NCBI GenBank assembly: GCA_021307315.1 | Contig: JAJSPD010000225.1 | Location: 1-17,123 of the forward strand | Source: Bisporella sp. PMI_857 | Taxonomy: Eukaryota > Ascomycota > Leotiomycetes > Helotiales > Helotiaceae | Direction of reading: 5' to 3' | Length of the DNA stretch: 17,123 nt | Part shown: positions 7,689-17,123 of the stretch, piece after piece | How positions within the stretch are numbered: the stretch's first letter is position 1 | How the letters are laid out: the number at the start of each line of letters is the position of its first letter | Notes under the pieces: model-generated | Told to the model about the DNA's origin: nothing | What the model saw: only the letters and a program-made list of their open reading frames with translations | Database searches by the model: none | Position numbers and translations under genes: made by a program

Positions 7689-8226
7689 ATGGCCGGCCAC
7701 CAGAAAAACAAGGCTGATATGAATGTAAGTCATTTTTGCTACCCAGCATATTCCCCACGGTTCACAACTCTTATGATCTCGTATTGATTGCAAAACACAG
7801 TCTCTCTCGGCGGACGAACAACGAATCTTCCGCCTCTATGGCAAGCTCCCCACCAACTCCGACCATCTCAAAGACCATCTCAAAGAGCGCAAGTACTTCG
7901 ACTCTGGAGACTACGCACTCTGCAAAGCAGGAAATGCGAGTCCGTTCGGCACAGAAAGTGTTAGCACGCTGCATCCTCTCCCAGAGAACATCCCACATCT
8001 CTTTTCCCCTAGCGTAAGCATCGCAAGCCAAGGCGGTAGTGGCAATAGCAACCTTCATCCTGGAGTCGCTGGTGGTTGCCAAACTGCATGTCCAGTTAAG
8101 CTGAGTAGCTTTTTGACTAGGGAGAGAAGTGTTGATGAAGTGGATGATAAGGATAAGGTGGACCATAAGGAAAATAAAAATATTACTCAAACATCTATGA
8201 AGGACGGTATTCCTATCGAAAAATAG
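7689..8226 (+). CDS. IGO1: mRNA stability protein IGO1 / endosulfine family
   Basis: Two exons, 7689-7724 (12 codons) and 7801-8226, are joined across a 76-nt intron with a consensus gtaagt donor and an acacag acceptor, phase 0, giving 153 aa. The family is phosphorylated by Greatwall/Rim15-type kinase and then inhibits PP2A-B55. In yeast this links TORC1 and nutrient state to quiescence and mRNA protection. The core shows the hallmarks: ADEQRIFRLYGKLP (16-29), then KERKYFDSGDYAL (40-52), with Ser47 in FDSGDY as the expected phosphosite. A C-terminal LPENIPHLFSPS (about 68-79) matches the conserved IPH-SP segment; the rest is low-complexity and charged. Two departures from the usual core are seen: Cys53 where most relatives have Ser (YALSKAG), and a shortened GKAS-like region. 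The second exon has no early ATG, so scans for ATG-started ORFs overlook the gene. It is divergent from the minus-strand small acidic gene and lies just right of the Tc1/mariner element. Confidence 0.92.
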
Positions 8227-8769
8227 GCAGGCACTTCAAAGTTCTGGAGATTTCTCGCATTTTAGAGACAATGGAGCTGTTCTATTACTGAAAGTCCTAA
8301 CTACGCCAGAGCCGCGGCCATCGAATCCACCAAGGAACATGAGATGCACCAACTTCAGACTGCCTTTATACATAGGGAAGTCGGAGGATTTGCTTAAAGG
8401 ATGCTTAATCTAATAAGCACATAATTGGGGAATGTGATTTTTCATACGAAAGGTATTGATTTTGGAGGATGCAGGCTCTGCTCAATCAACGTTCGTTTAT
8501 ATCTTGTCGAGTTGATGAGACAGGGACATTTCATAGTGCGTTGGAAACGGATTGACACAGCTTGCTCGAAACTGCTGTTGAATTGAGAGGGCTTGAGCAG
8601 CCAGAACTTCTATTATTCCTCCCTCAATAGCAGGCTATACCAATAAACCCCGCAACGCAAATAGACTTTATTTTTAGCGAGTTGATGATGTCTCCGCTCG
8701 TATGGCTATAACAGTGCTAAATTTCTTGACAACCGTCAGGAACAAATTCCAGCAGAACAAAATTGGGTA
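8227..8769. other. Convergent intergenic region downstream of IGO1
   Basis: This holds the 3' UTR of IGO1 and, if real, that of the facing minus-strand frame. No ORF, RNA or repeat is evident. Short runs of T/A are the only possible polyadenylation context. Confidence 0.4.
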
Positions 8770-9213
8770 CTAAGGATATCCATAATCGGTATCTCCGAAT
8801 AGATCAAGGAGAACTTGCTGCATGGGCTTGATTAGACTTTCATCGTCATCCACACCATCACCGCCAAAAATGCGCATTCGCTCGTTTTGCTGCTGCGGCG
8901 TGTCCATTTCAATTTGAGCGTTTGGGATAACCTTCGCTTCTCCGCCACAAATTTTCTTTTTTGCTTCGCAGACTCCCTGTTCCAATTCGGGGGCTTTATA
9001 GCTGGTGCAATGTTCTTGAAAGCTATGTTGGAGCAGTACCGAGGTTTCTGATCGCGGAAGTGAGTAGATTGTCGAGGCGTGCGCATTGCCAAAGTCTCGC
9101 CGAGCATCGTCATATGCCAGAGAATTCCGTGCTATATTTCGTCGCTTTCTCGACCCTGGCCTCTCTCGATGCCTGTTCTGGCGGTTATATGGCAGCACAG
9201 CTGTGTTGGACAT
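8770..9213 (-). CDS. Possible hypothetical protein, 147 aa
   Basis: An ATG-started frame with a basic N-terminal half (RPGSRKRRNIARNSL) and an acidic C-terminus (VDDDESLIKPMQQVLLDLFG followed by a Tyr-rich end). The frame extends upstream as far as 9570 without a stop, so 9213 is a choice based on the first plausible ATG after sequence that looks non-coding. It is convergent with IGO1. I do not recognise a family. The mixed-charge, non-repetitive composition is gene-like, but a second minus-strand frame (8832-9113) overlaps it and chance cannot be excluded. Confidence 0.35.
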   Translation of the reverse strand: MSNTAVLPYNRQNRHRERPGSRKRRNIARNSLAYDDARRDFGNAHASTIYSLPRSETSVLLQHSFQEHCTSYKAPELEQGVCEAKKKICGGEAKVIPNAQIEMDTPQQQNERMRIFGGDGVDDDESLIKPMQQVLLDLFGDTDYGYP

Positions 9214-9560
9214 AATCAGGGTTAGAAGTGCCTCTCGAGTTATGTTTTCCTTCGTTGCATGGTTCAGAGCGAATTTTCGAAGGCTTTTCCGAGTACATTC
9301 GTCCGCACATGTATTGGAAGAGCAGTTGTTTTTATATGGAGGATAAAATATAAAAGCGAAGTAGAAAGTCCACCCAAATTTGAAACTGGTGACGTCACCG
9401 TCGCAAACCCTGATTGCCCCGCGCAGCCTACTTCGTACAGGCCCAAACAAATCAATGTGGCAAGGCCGTGCACCAATGGGCCCAACGGGCCCAACTTGTC
9501 GAAGATTCTGACATGGAGCAAACATATTACGTACCAACTCCCAAGACACCCTCTCGCCAA
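9214..9560. other. Region between the orphan frame and the hAT fragment
   Basis: The minus-strand frame continues open here but reads as unlikely protein. The plus strand holds a gggcccaacgggcccaac duplication near 9478-9496. No clear element end can be placed. Confidence 0.3.
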
Positions 9561-9752
9561 ACCTGTACACGCGATGACCGCTTACGCATACACACTCTGT
9601 ATCACGATGCTAAGTACTGGCTACGTCAACGTCGAGTCAAATCAACAGCTAGATTAGCTCAAATGGGATTAGACATGGCCTCTATTCCTGCTATGAGTAG
9701 CGAGTGCGAGAGAGTCTTCTCTCAAGCAAAGCTTTTAATCACGGGACAAAGA
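9561..9752 (+). pseudogene. hAT-superfamily transposase fragment (C-terminal dimerisation domain)
   Basis: The plus frame reads WLRQRRVK, then LAQMGLDMASIPAMSSECER and VFSQAKLLIT, which is the conserved hAT C-terminal dimerisation motif (Trp, then a LA-MALD-LSIPA-S-ECERVFS run). About 64 residues are recognisable. No start codon, DDE residues or BED finger are nearby, and the match stops at GQR (9752), just where relatives continue with a conserved Arg-Asn-Arg-Leu helix. The remainder has been deleted or displaced by the mobile DNA that follows. Confidence 0.75.
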
Positions 9753-9840
9753 GGGGCTAGGGCGGGAATTTGAGCACTTTGAACCCTGAATCGGCCTCTT
9801 GCCTCTTGAATCGAATGAATCAACTTGCCGATGCCTTGCC

Positions 9841-9873
9841 TTCGAAATGCCTTCGAGATGCCTTCGAAATGAA
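9841..9873. repeat. 11-bp tandem repeat, three copies
   Basis: The units ttcgaaatgcc, ttcgagatgcc and ttcgaaatgaa follow one another directly and run into the left 48-bp repeat. Confidence 0.6.
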
Positions 9874-9917
9874 CTCGAAGAGTTCAGAGAGAAGGTGATT
9901 CGAAGAGAGAGAGAGCG
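9870..9917 (+). repeat. 48-bp direct repeat, left copy
   Basis: Identical to 10810-10857. It starts with a short hairpin-forming word, gaactcgaagagttc, and ends in an (ag)n run followed by gcg. Sequence beyond it shares only scattered words with the right copy. Confidence 0.9.
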
Positions 9918-10092
9918 TGGTGGGTTCGGCCCTTCTTTGATCCGGCCTTGGCACTTTCCTGAACTTGGGTTTTCCTGAGTTCTTTTTCCGGCGCTAGGCG
10001 TAAAGATAATGCGTTCTTGGTCCTCAGTTTTCAAAAGTTTCTCCGTTCCGTCCTCATGTGACATGTTTATACGCTGAGATATTCTTTTTCTA

Positions 10093-10337
10093 TCCCTTTA
10101 AGCGCCAAAGCGTCCAGATCTCGCTTAAGTGAGGGATTTAGCCAATCAGAACATTTCTGTTAAATTATTATTCCTTACAGCTGCTTTATATTTTTATAAT
10201 ATTATTTTCAACAGTTTACTACTAGATAAAGGCTTGCTAATTATACTAAATATGTAAGCCTTGCACTGTTCGCTGTTTTAGCACATTTTATCACGTGACT
10301 ATGTTGCAGGGTCTGGACGCTTTGGCGCTCAAGGGGA
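10093..10337. mobile_element. MITE, 245 bp, with TA target-site duplication
   Basis: Inverted ends cover 10090-10118 and 10312-10340, matching over 29 bp with two mismatches and sharing agcgccaaagcgtccaga. Placing the ends at tcccttta and aagggga leaves TA on both outer sides (10091-10092 and 10338-10339), as expected for a Tc1/mariner-type non-autonomous element. The interior is AT-rich and non-coding. Its ends differ from those of the complete element at 6029-7491, so that transposase is not an obvious mobiliser. Confidence 0.75.
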
Positions 10338-10340
10338 TAG

Positions 10341-10809
10341 AGGGTGTTTCGGCTTTGTATCAGTTTTGTCTTAAACCGTGCATTATCTAGGGTATCGAAA
10401 CGCTTTGTTTCTCGGTTAGTATCATATTGTTCATATCATATTGTTCATGATTTCAGTTGTCGAGCCGTAGGTATTTTGATAAATTCTGCAATTGCATATT
10501 CTTGTCTTAGGTACTATTTGCGATATGTGGCGCATATTGTAGTATGGCTGCGTCCTTTCTCAAAATTTAATTTTATACAAACTATTTCTTTCATAATCTT
10601 ACACTTCACCGTTCACATTATCCCAATTGTTGTTTCTGCTGATTTTCGTCACGTGTTCGTCTAGGCTGGCGCTGTTGTCTGTGCGTATGCCTGAAACTTT
10701 GTAGGAACCTTACACTTTACAAACTGCTTATTCCAACGTTTCTTAATTAAAATTCCATAACTCTGAACAATTTCGAAGGCTTCGTGTGAGCCGTAGGCTA
10801 GCACCCATG
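10341..10809. other. AT-rich non-coding spacer
   Basis: No gene is visible. A 14-bp exact tandem duplication (atcatattgttcat) lies at 10421-10448. The plus frame at 10344-10664 is hydrophobic and biased by AT content, lacks an ATG start and resembles no family. Confidence 0.45.
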
Positions 10810-10857
10810 TGAACTCGAAGAGTTCAGAGAGAAGGTGATTCGAAGAGAGAGAGAGCG
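10810..10857 (+). repeat. 48-bp direct repeat, right copy
   Basis: Identical to 9870-9917. It lies about 560 bp upstream of the Helitron start codon and may be part of that element's 5' region. Confidence 0.9.
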
Positions 10858-11418
10858 CGGAGCTTCGGCTAAACCTTTCGCCGATTAATTAGTAATCTTT
10901 CCGGCCCTTGCAGTTAATCGACTTTTCGGCGTAGATGATAATCCGGTGTTGTCTCCACGTGTGTCATGGTTATTGGCATTGTTTTCTTTTTTACTCGAGG
11001 TGTTGCAGCTTCGTGACAAGTTCGTCTCGACCCCGTATCATCATTCAGGTTGGTACTCACACGTATTCTGTAACGACGCAAGGAGTCGCGGGCTAGAATA
11101 GAGGCATATGGGAGTGCGTACAATAGACTGAATATGACTGCCTTATAGGTCTACTACGAAGGATACAAAAACATGAGGAACAACTGTAGAGAGTAGGAGT
11201 AGGCCCTTTATATAGGCGACTCTGACTCTCTACCGTATCGGCTCTGAAACCCCTCATACCCTGATCATCATCCCTTGCTCCTGCACCATGACCTCCGTGT
11301 CGCACCTTGGGCATACCGATTGTTACATATTCTTTTTTTTGCTGCCGGAGACCTTTTTTATGCTGGTGATGTGTAATTTCTATTCATGTCATAAACACTA
11401 CTTTTGATAGTCCTGATA
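10858..11418. other. Upstream region of the Helitron gene
   Basis: Non-coding, presumed promoter and 5' untranslated region. I could not place the 5' terminus of the Helitron (an A|TC junction): several TC positions are possible and none has supporting evidence. Confidence 0.4.
11207..11214 (+). promoter_or_regulatory. TATA-like box before the Helitron gene
   Basis: The sequence tttatata lies about 205 bp before the start codon and is followed by a pyrimidine-rich tract. It is a plausible core promoter by motif only. Confidence 0.4.
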
Positions 11419-14400
11419 ATGTCTGTCCCTATTTCACCTACTGATTCTCGCCCTCCCCCTTCTAACCTGCAGGATGAACTAATCTTGGGTAAAAGGCGGC
11501 AAGATCAAGACGACTTAGCTACAAGGATTGAACAACAACGAGCAAAGATTCATGAGCTTGAGCTTGAGCTTGCGGCCGAAGAACGCAGGCGATCCGATCA
11601 ACTTCGGATCCAAGAACGGGCTCAAGAAGCAGAGTCTTGGAGACGGGAGTTACGTGAACGCCTTGTTACAGCTGTCCCCCAACAAGAGGAGCAGCGTCGT
11701 GAGGATAGGCAAGCACAGGAGGAGGGTAGCACGCAAAGTTTCTTGCGTCATAAAAGGGATGATGCGCAAAATGCAAGAAATGGGCTTCTGCAGAGCCTGG
11801 TGGAGCAGCAAAGGCTCGCAAAACAAGCAGAGCGAGAAAGGAAGCAACTACTACGTGATCAGCAAGATCAGCAACGCCGGCTAGACCGACAAGCACGAGA
11901 TGAAGCCTGTTTGCAAGCTCATTTACGTCATGAGGCTGCTGATAAGGCGAAGAAAGCTCGGGACGCAGAGGCCCGCAAGCTAACAAGGCTTAGAGAGAAA
12001 GAACAACTTGCCAAAGAACGAGAGGTCGCAAAACTTCGCGAAAAAGAGCGAGTCGTAGAAGAACGTAAGCTAGCAAAGCTTAGAGAAAAAGAGCAGGACC
12101 AGGCATTTCGTATTCAACAGCATCAACAGCGTCGTAAAGAGAGGCAGGGTCAGGACGAGTTACTCTCTAATCCAGAATCATCTGCTATATTAGGCCGCCC
12201 GAGGCTTACCGCGGCTGATGTTGATGAGAGGCAAGCCGTACAGAGTCTACGAGACGAGGTTCATCGTAAAGATCGAGAAAAACGAGACGAGGCTGGTAGA
12301 CAGGCTATTCAACGTCATAAGGTATCCCTCCAAGTCAAAAACGCTCAACAGAAATCACTGATAGGAGGGCTTGTTGCGTTCGATGGTCTCCTTCCATCTT
12401 TCCTAGAAGAGGAGTATCAGTATATGAAGGAAGCCTCAGCCAATTTCCCAGAGACCATCACCCCCCCTATCCAGATGGGGTGTATGAAGGCTTATCAAAG
12501 GACAATTTCGGCTGCCTCGGAACGTATCCCGTGCGGGCTTTGTGGAGGGTTGTTCCAAAAGGTCGAGGTGACAAGTGTTGATGTTCAAGATGGCAACCTA
12601 CAATACTTCCTCCGAAGGACAAAGACAGCTCCTGATTGTTGCGCCGTTAAGGAAAACATAGTCAGCCTGTGTACTACCTGTAACTCGGCAATCATAAGAC
12701 GGGCGATCCCTTTACTTTCGGCTGGTAATTTTGTCAATTGTCTATTCTGTCAAGACTATCCCGAGGTTCTGAAAAATCTCAATGCTGTCGAAGAGGCTTT
12801 CATAGCACGGGCGCATGTTATCGGTATATTCTTAAAACTCACGTCAGGTGCTAAGAAGGGTATCAGTTACAGAGGAAGTCGTGGTCACTCTGTTGCCGTG
12901 AAACAAGATCCAAGTGAGCTTCTGAAAATCTTACCAACTAGGAGGTTACAAGATCATACGACTATTACCGTCAGCTGGGATCGCGGAACACCGCCGTCTG
13001 AAGAGAACCTTGCGCGTTTCTGTTCCGTTAATAAGGCAAAGGTCTTGAACGCTTTGCTATGGCTATGTACTAATAATCCCGTCTACCAATCGGTGACCGT
13101 CGACTATTCTGTTCTGGACGCTTGGCCAGATCACCACATTCCTCAAGAGATCAGAGACGCTTTTATTGCTTTAGGTCCGGAGCCCGGTTCTACAGATACT
13201 CCGGTAGAAGATGAGCGGGAGGGTTATGCGACGTCGTTACAGGATGGGCTTTTTGAGAACGAGTTAGATGCAGAGGTGGAAGACGCTGAGCCTGGTAGTA
13301 TTCTCAGCCGGTCTTTTTTCTCCGATCTTCATGGCCAAGATCTACACTCTACCCCTGCCGCCTTAGCAAGTCTCCAGGCTATACTTCAAGAGCAGGATTC
13401 CGACGGCTCCATTCCAGACGAAGAACATACTACGGATAACCAGGATGCTGAGGTGGTGTCATCAAACGATAACTCTCGCCTGCCACATATATCTTACAGG
13501 ACGACACAAGATTTACCGCTCATAAATGCCTTTACTGACCCAGACTATTTCACGGCGGCTTTCCCTACTCTGTTTCCGCTTGGTGTTGGCGGCCATCTAG
13601 GCGATATAAATGGAGACCGTCCAGAGGAGGTATCCCTTAAGGCCATTGCCAAATATGCTATGCTTCACCATTCGTTACTGTAGGTATTCCATGCTTATTA
13701 TTGCGTATTGCTAATGTTTATAGCTTCTCTCAACACCATACCTTTATGTTTTATATCTACGATTTGATACTTATCCGACAAGCTTCTTTTGGGAATCATG
13801 TCCAGGTCAAGAATGGTTATTGGGCCAAAGCTACTGAGGAACTTGCTAGACTGTCAGCCGATGATCTTCAATATGCGGCGGAGGAATTTAACGACAGGAA
13901 GAAGATCTCGAACCCTGCTATCCATAGCCTGATCACGAATATGAGAATCATATCATCATTCAATCCGGAGTCCTTTGGAGAGAAGACGAAATTCAGGAAC
14001 CTGATATTCGGCAAGATCGGCCGTCTTGGACTTCCGCTTATTTGGTTTACGCTTAACCCCAAAGATATTGGTAATATCTTTGTAGTCAGACTTGCTGGTG
14101 AAGAAATCTCGCTGGATGAGCCAGGTATCAAGTCAAAACTCCTACAGCTCACCATCAAGAATCCGAGTCTTGTCGCTCAGTTCTTTCATGTCGTCGTGAC
14201 TTCGTTCTTCAGCTGCTTCTTCAGGACGCTTTCCAAGGAACCTGGTATCTTCGGTACGATAACTTCTCATTTTGGAATAGTTGAGTCGACGACACGGATG
14301 ATGCTACACCTCCACGGATTTGCTTGGCTTGCTGGGAACTTTGGCGCTGCGAGTTTATCTCAGAGGTTAAAGTCTGATCCTGAATTCAAGGACCGAGTTA

Positions 14401-17123
14401 TTTCTTATATCCGCTCGATAGTCAGAGAGACAGTAGATATTAGTCTTGGTCAACAATTCCAATCAGAGACTCCTGGCACATCCGTTTTTGCTCTATCAGA
14501 AGATATGACCCCGGCTGAATTCCAAAATGCTCTTGATATCGACTCAAATAATGTGGCAGCCCGAGTTCAGATGCATGCCCATAGCAAAACCTGTACCAAA
14601 TACCAGAACAAAGGTCGAAGATCACGTGCGAAGGCGAAATCTGTTCCGATTGTACAGATGGAAGGGATGGCAACGGACGCTGATAACACTCCGCAACGTC
14701 CAGATACTCAGAAGCAGTCGCCTTTGCAGATATGCCGGTTTCTGTTCCCAAGGCCACTTGTTCTAGAATCTATAGTTACGGAAGAGGGTTATATACGGAT
14801 GGAGAGGAATCACCAATTTGTGAACAAGTACAACCCTGTCATTGCATCTGCGATAAGATGCAACCATGATGTTAACTTCACCCCGTCATCCCCTAAAGTT
14901 CTTGCCGCCGTCTACTACATGACGAATTATGCGACTAAGGCTCAGGTTGACCGGGGTCAGCTTGTGCTCGCTGCCGCTGTATTAAAGAAGGCCCAAGAGA
15001 CGGCCGAAGCAGCAGCTGCGGAGGATAGCGGCTTACCAGCTCCAGAACCACTTGATATGTCTAAATTCGCATTAAAAGCCTATAATCGCTTTACGAGAGA
15101 CGTAGAGGTCGGCGCTCCAGCGGTGGCTCACTTCTTGCTTGGACAGCCTTCGGCTTATATTCCAAAGAGCGACAAGTCTGTCACGATCAACTTTTATTGG
15201 GTCAAAATAAACATCCGCAGGGTTCTAAGCAGCTTGTTAGACGCGACTAGCTCAGAAGGGATAGAAGAAACCGCAAATCAGTATATTAACTTTGATGGTC
15301 GTACTCGCCGCCCGTCTATATACGAGAACTACGAACATCGAGGCGCTAGACTTGCTCACTTATGTTTCTACGAATATGCGTCCCAAATCTTCGTACAGAC
15401 GTTTAAAGGCGCTAAAGGTCGAGCGTTCTGTTTTCCTTTTGATCCTTCTCACTCGCTACATACGACTCATATCCAAGTCTCTGTCAGTTCTCTAAAGTCG
15501 TTAAAGACCCCTTCCCTGTGTGGCAGTTTTACTTCTATGTCGGAGCGGGATAACGATATTCTGGATACCACACTAAGGACACAAGACGAGATACACGAGG
15601 TTCTCCTCGGTCTATTCTACCCATGGAATAGCCTCCGCGGCCTCCGAGGTAACCACATCGTATCACTCCGTGCTGCACAATACAAAAATACCTGGCTATG
15701 GAACTTCCTCGCCCCTTCTCTCCCTCCGTATCTAGTCCAGCTATCCGAGAACGTCATGCTCCTTCGGCGGAGCAAAGAAGCAGCTGACCAGGACAGAAAG
15801 GAGCGTGGGATAGAGTTTGATGACTATCTCGAAACTATAGACCATGATATCTATAACGATGACGAAGAAGCTAATGTAGACTTCAACTTTGCGACACTCC
15901 AACCAACCGAGAACAACCTGCTCCAGGCTGCGTTAGCGTTCCCTGGTATTACTACTAGTGGCCTCTCGTCGTTGCGATTTTCCCGGAACCCTCGATTGCA
16001 TGGCACCCAGTTTGCCCCTAGCTCTCTAGTCAAAACATGGGCCAGAGAGTTGAAGGCCTTTAAAGACCAGGATAAATTAAGTTTTGACGACGACGTCGAT
16101 GTCGAAGCCAACATCTCCGAAGTCGAGAGAAGTGACCCAGAAGCTGCTCTGGTTCCAATCATTGCTTACAGCAGAGAATCCATGGCTTCTATACGATATC
16201 TACAGGCTTCGTTTCAAGCTGATCCGTCCCTCGAGAATTTGCTTGCTCTGATCACTGGCCAATATCCTCTAAACCAAAAGCAGGGGATGGTTATTAGGGC
16301 TCTCTTTCTCCGCATTCTGCACCCTGTTCGGATCAATTCTGTTCGTGACCAGTTCTTGCTTTATCTTGGCGGTGTCGGTGGCGTTGGCAAGACCCACCTG
16401 ATCAAGGCCTTTATGTTTGGTCTATCGATAATGCGAAAACATGATGACGTTCTCCTCACCGCTTCGACTGGGGCCGCCGCTGCGAATGTCAGCGGCGCTA
16501 CTTACCATTCCGCTCTTGGTTTTGGGAACAATGGGAACCAACCGGTACGTCAAGCGACGAGGTCGAGACTTTCTCATAAGAAAATCCTGATCCTAGACGA
16601 GATTAGTATGGTTAGTCTGGGGAACCTGGTCCGGATTAACGAGCGGTGTAATGCCATCTGGGACTTGGATCGAGCGTCCGATACGGTTTTGGGTAGCCTA
16701 CCTATCGTTATATTCCTAGGGGATTTCAACCAGTTTAGGCCGGTCCGCGGTCACGCTATATGGAGCCAGACGAGCAAAGATATTGCTATCCTGCTGTCAG
16801 GGAAATCTATCTGGGGTCAATTTAATCAGGTGGTATTCCTGACGGAGCAGATGCGTCAGGCCGAAGATGTCGCATTTCAGGATTTACTCCAGAGAGCACG
16901 CTCCGCTACTTTGACGGAGGACGATGTCGCTACCTTGAATTCGTGTACGATTGAAAACAGGGTTGCGAATGGGGAGACGCCACCAGAATGGGCCATTATA
17001 CGACTCAATCGTGTACGTGAAGAAGCTAACCTAATACATCTCCAAGCGTTTGCCAAAAAACGAGGTCAGAAAATCTATCTCTTTCCCGCCAGACACGATG
17101 CACCTACAGGAACGATTTTGGAT
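11419..17123 (+). mobile_element. Helitron (rolling-circle transposon), partial at the right window edge
   Basis: The element is identified by its Rep/helicase gene. The true 5' end lies upstream of 11419, possibly near the 48-bp repeat at 10810, and the 3' end (hairpin plus CTRR) is beyond the window, so the limits given are those of the visible coding part. Confidence 0.85.
11419..17123 (+). CDS. Helitron Rep/PIF1-like helicase protein, 3' truncated by the window
   Basis: Exon 1 (11419-13679) joins exon 2 (13724-17123, still open) across a 44-nt intron with donor GTAGGT, a GCTAATG branch-like site and acceptor TATAG; at least 1887 aa. Residues about 25-310 are a charged Arg/Glu/Gln coiled coil with LREKE repeats. 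Residues 372-444 hold a zinc-finger-like set: C372/C375, C407/C408, C418/C421 and C441/C444. FPTLFPLG (715-722) opens the Helitron-like N-terminal/Rep region. It contains the HUH motif LHLH (948-951), a Cys/His HAHSKTC...CRFLFPRP segment, and paired tyrosines Y1152 and Y1156 (YMTNYATK). The helicase starts with a Q-like LNQKQ (1603-1607), then Walker A GGVGGVGKT (Lys1643), TGAAAANVSGATYHS, Walker B LILDE (1709-1713) and GDFNQFRP (from 1753). It nicks and unwinds donor DNA for rolling-circle transposition. The frame is open to the edge, so the element may be recent. The splice is supported because it joins HHSL to FSQHH as in relatives. Confidence 0.93.
13680..13723 (+). other. Intron of the Helitron gene
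   Basis: 44 nt, near the lower size limit for fungal introns. The unspliced frame hits TAG at 13681-13683, inside the donor site, so retention ends translation after Leu755 of the annotated start-based numbering or close to it. The rest of the intron is T-rich with a ctaatg branch-like word at 13711-13716. Confidence 0.8.

Noticed and set aside
10344..10664. Hydrophobic 106-aa plus-strand ORF
   Set aside because: It begins with GTG, reflects AT-rich composition and resembles no membrane protein family.
11650..11986. Minus- and plus-strand ORFs inside the Helitron coiled coil
   Set aside because: They are shadows of the long plus-strand gene, whose frame carries all recognisable domains.
1..17123. 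tRNA, rRNA, CRISPR array or bacterial-type operon
   Set aside because: Reading both strands showed no cloverleaf or rRNA-like stretch, no spaced repeats with unique spacers, and the gene structure is eukaryotic.

Overview
The window looks like nuclear DNA of a filamentous ascomycete (Pezizomycotina). The evidence is short GT-AG introns (44-88 nt), an OLE1-type acyl-CoA desaturase with a fused cytochrome b5 domain, an IGO1/endosulfine gene, a fungal BTB domain, and three kinds of eukaryotic DNA transposon (Tc1/mariner, hAT, Helitron). A Leotiomycete-like fungus is a reasonable guess, but I cannot place the species from sequence alone.

Layout. Positions 1-1665 are mostly a minisatellite block with three successive units (31, 41 and 82 bp) decaying into a degenerate fourth part; I see no gene there. 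About 0.8 kb of promoter-like DNA follows, then an intact two-exon stearoyl-CoA (delta-9) desaturase (2531-3897, +). Facing it on the minus strand are a degraded tetraspanin remnant (4312-4549), an open frame with a BTB/POZ domain that runs into that remnant (4430-4960), and a two-exon gene for a small acidic protein of unknown function (5016-5598).

A complete Tc1/mariner-superfamily element (6029-7491) follows, with 49-bp perfect terminal inverted repeats and an intact 423-aa DD37E transposase. Next is a two-exon IGO1/endosulfine gene (7689-8226, +), which scans that require an ATG-started ORF miss because its start codon lies in a 36-nt first exon. Convergent with it is a possible orphan gene (8770-9213, -).

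From about 9.5 kb to the end the DNA is a nest of mobile elements: a C-terminal hAT transposase fragment, a pair of identical 48-bp direct repeats 940 bp apart, a 245-bp TA-flanked MITE between them, and a large Helitron whose Rep/helicase gene (11419 to beyond 17123) is open across the whole window after one 44-nt intron is removed. The Helitron protein joins an N-terminal charged coiled coil, a cysteine-rich zinc-finger-like region, an HUH Rep domain with two tyrosines, and a PIF1-type helicase; its C-terminus and the 3' end of the element lie outside the window.

The host genes do not form one pathway. The desaturase serves membrane lipid synthesis and IGO1 links nutrient signalling to PP2A. 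The interest lies in the mobile DNA packed around them, the BTB-tetraspanin junction, and the Helitron intron, whose retention would release a Rep-less N-terminal protein.
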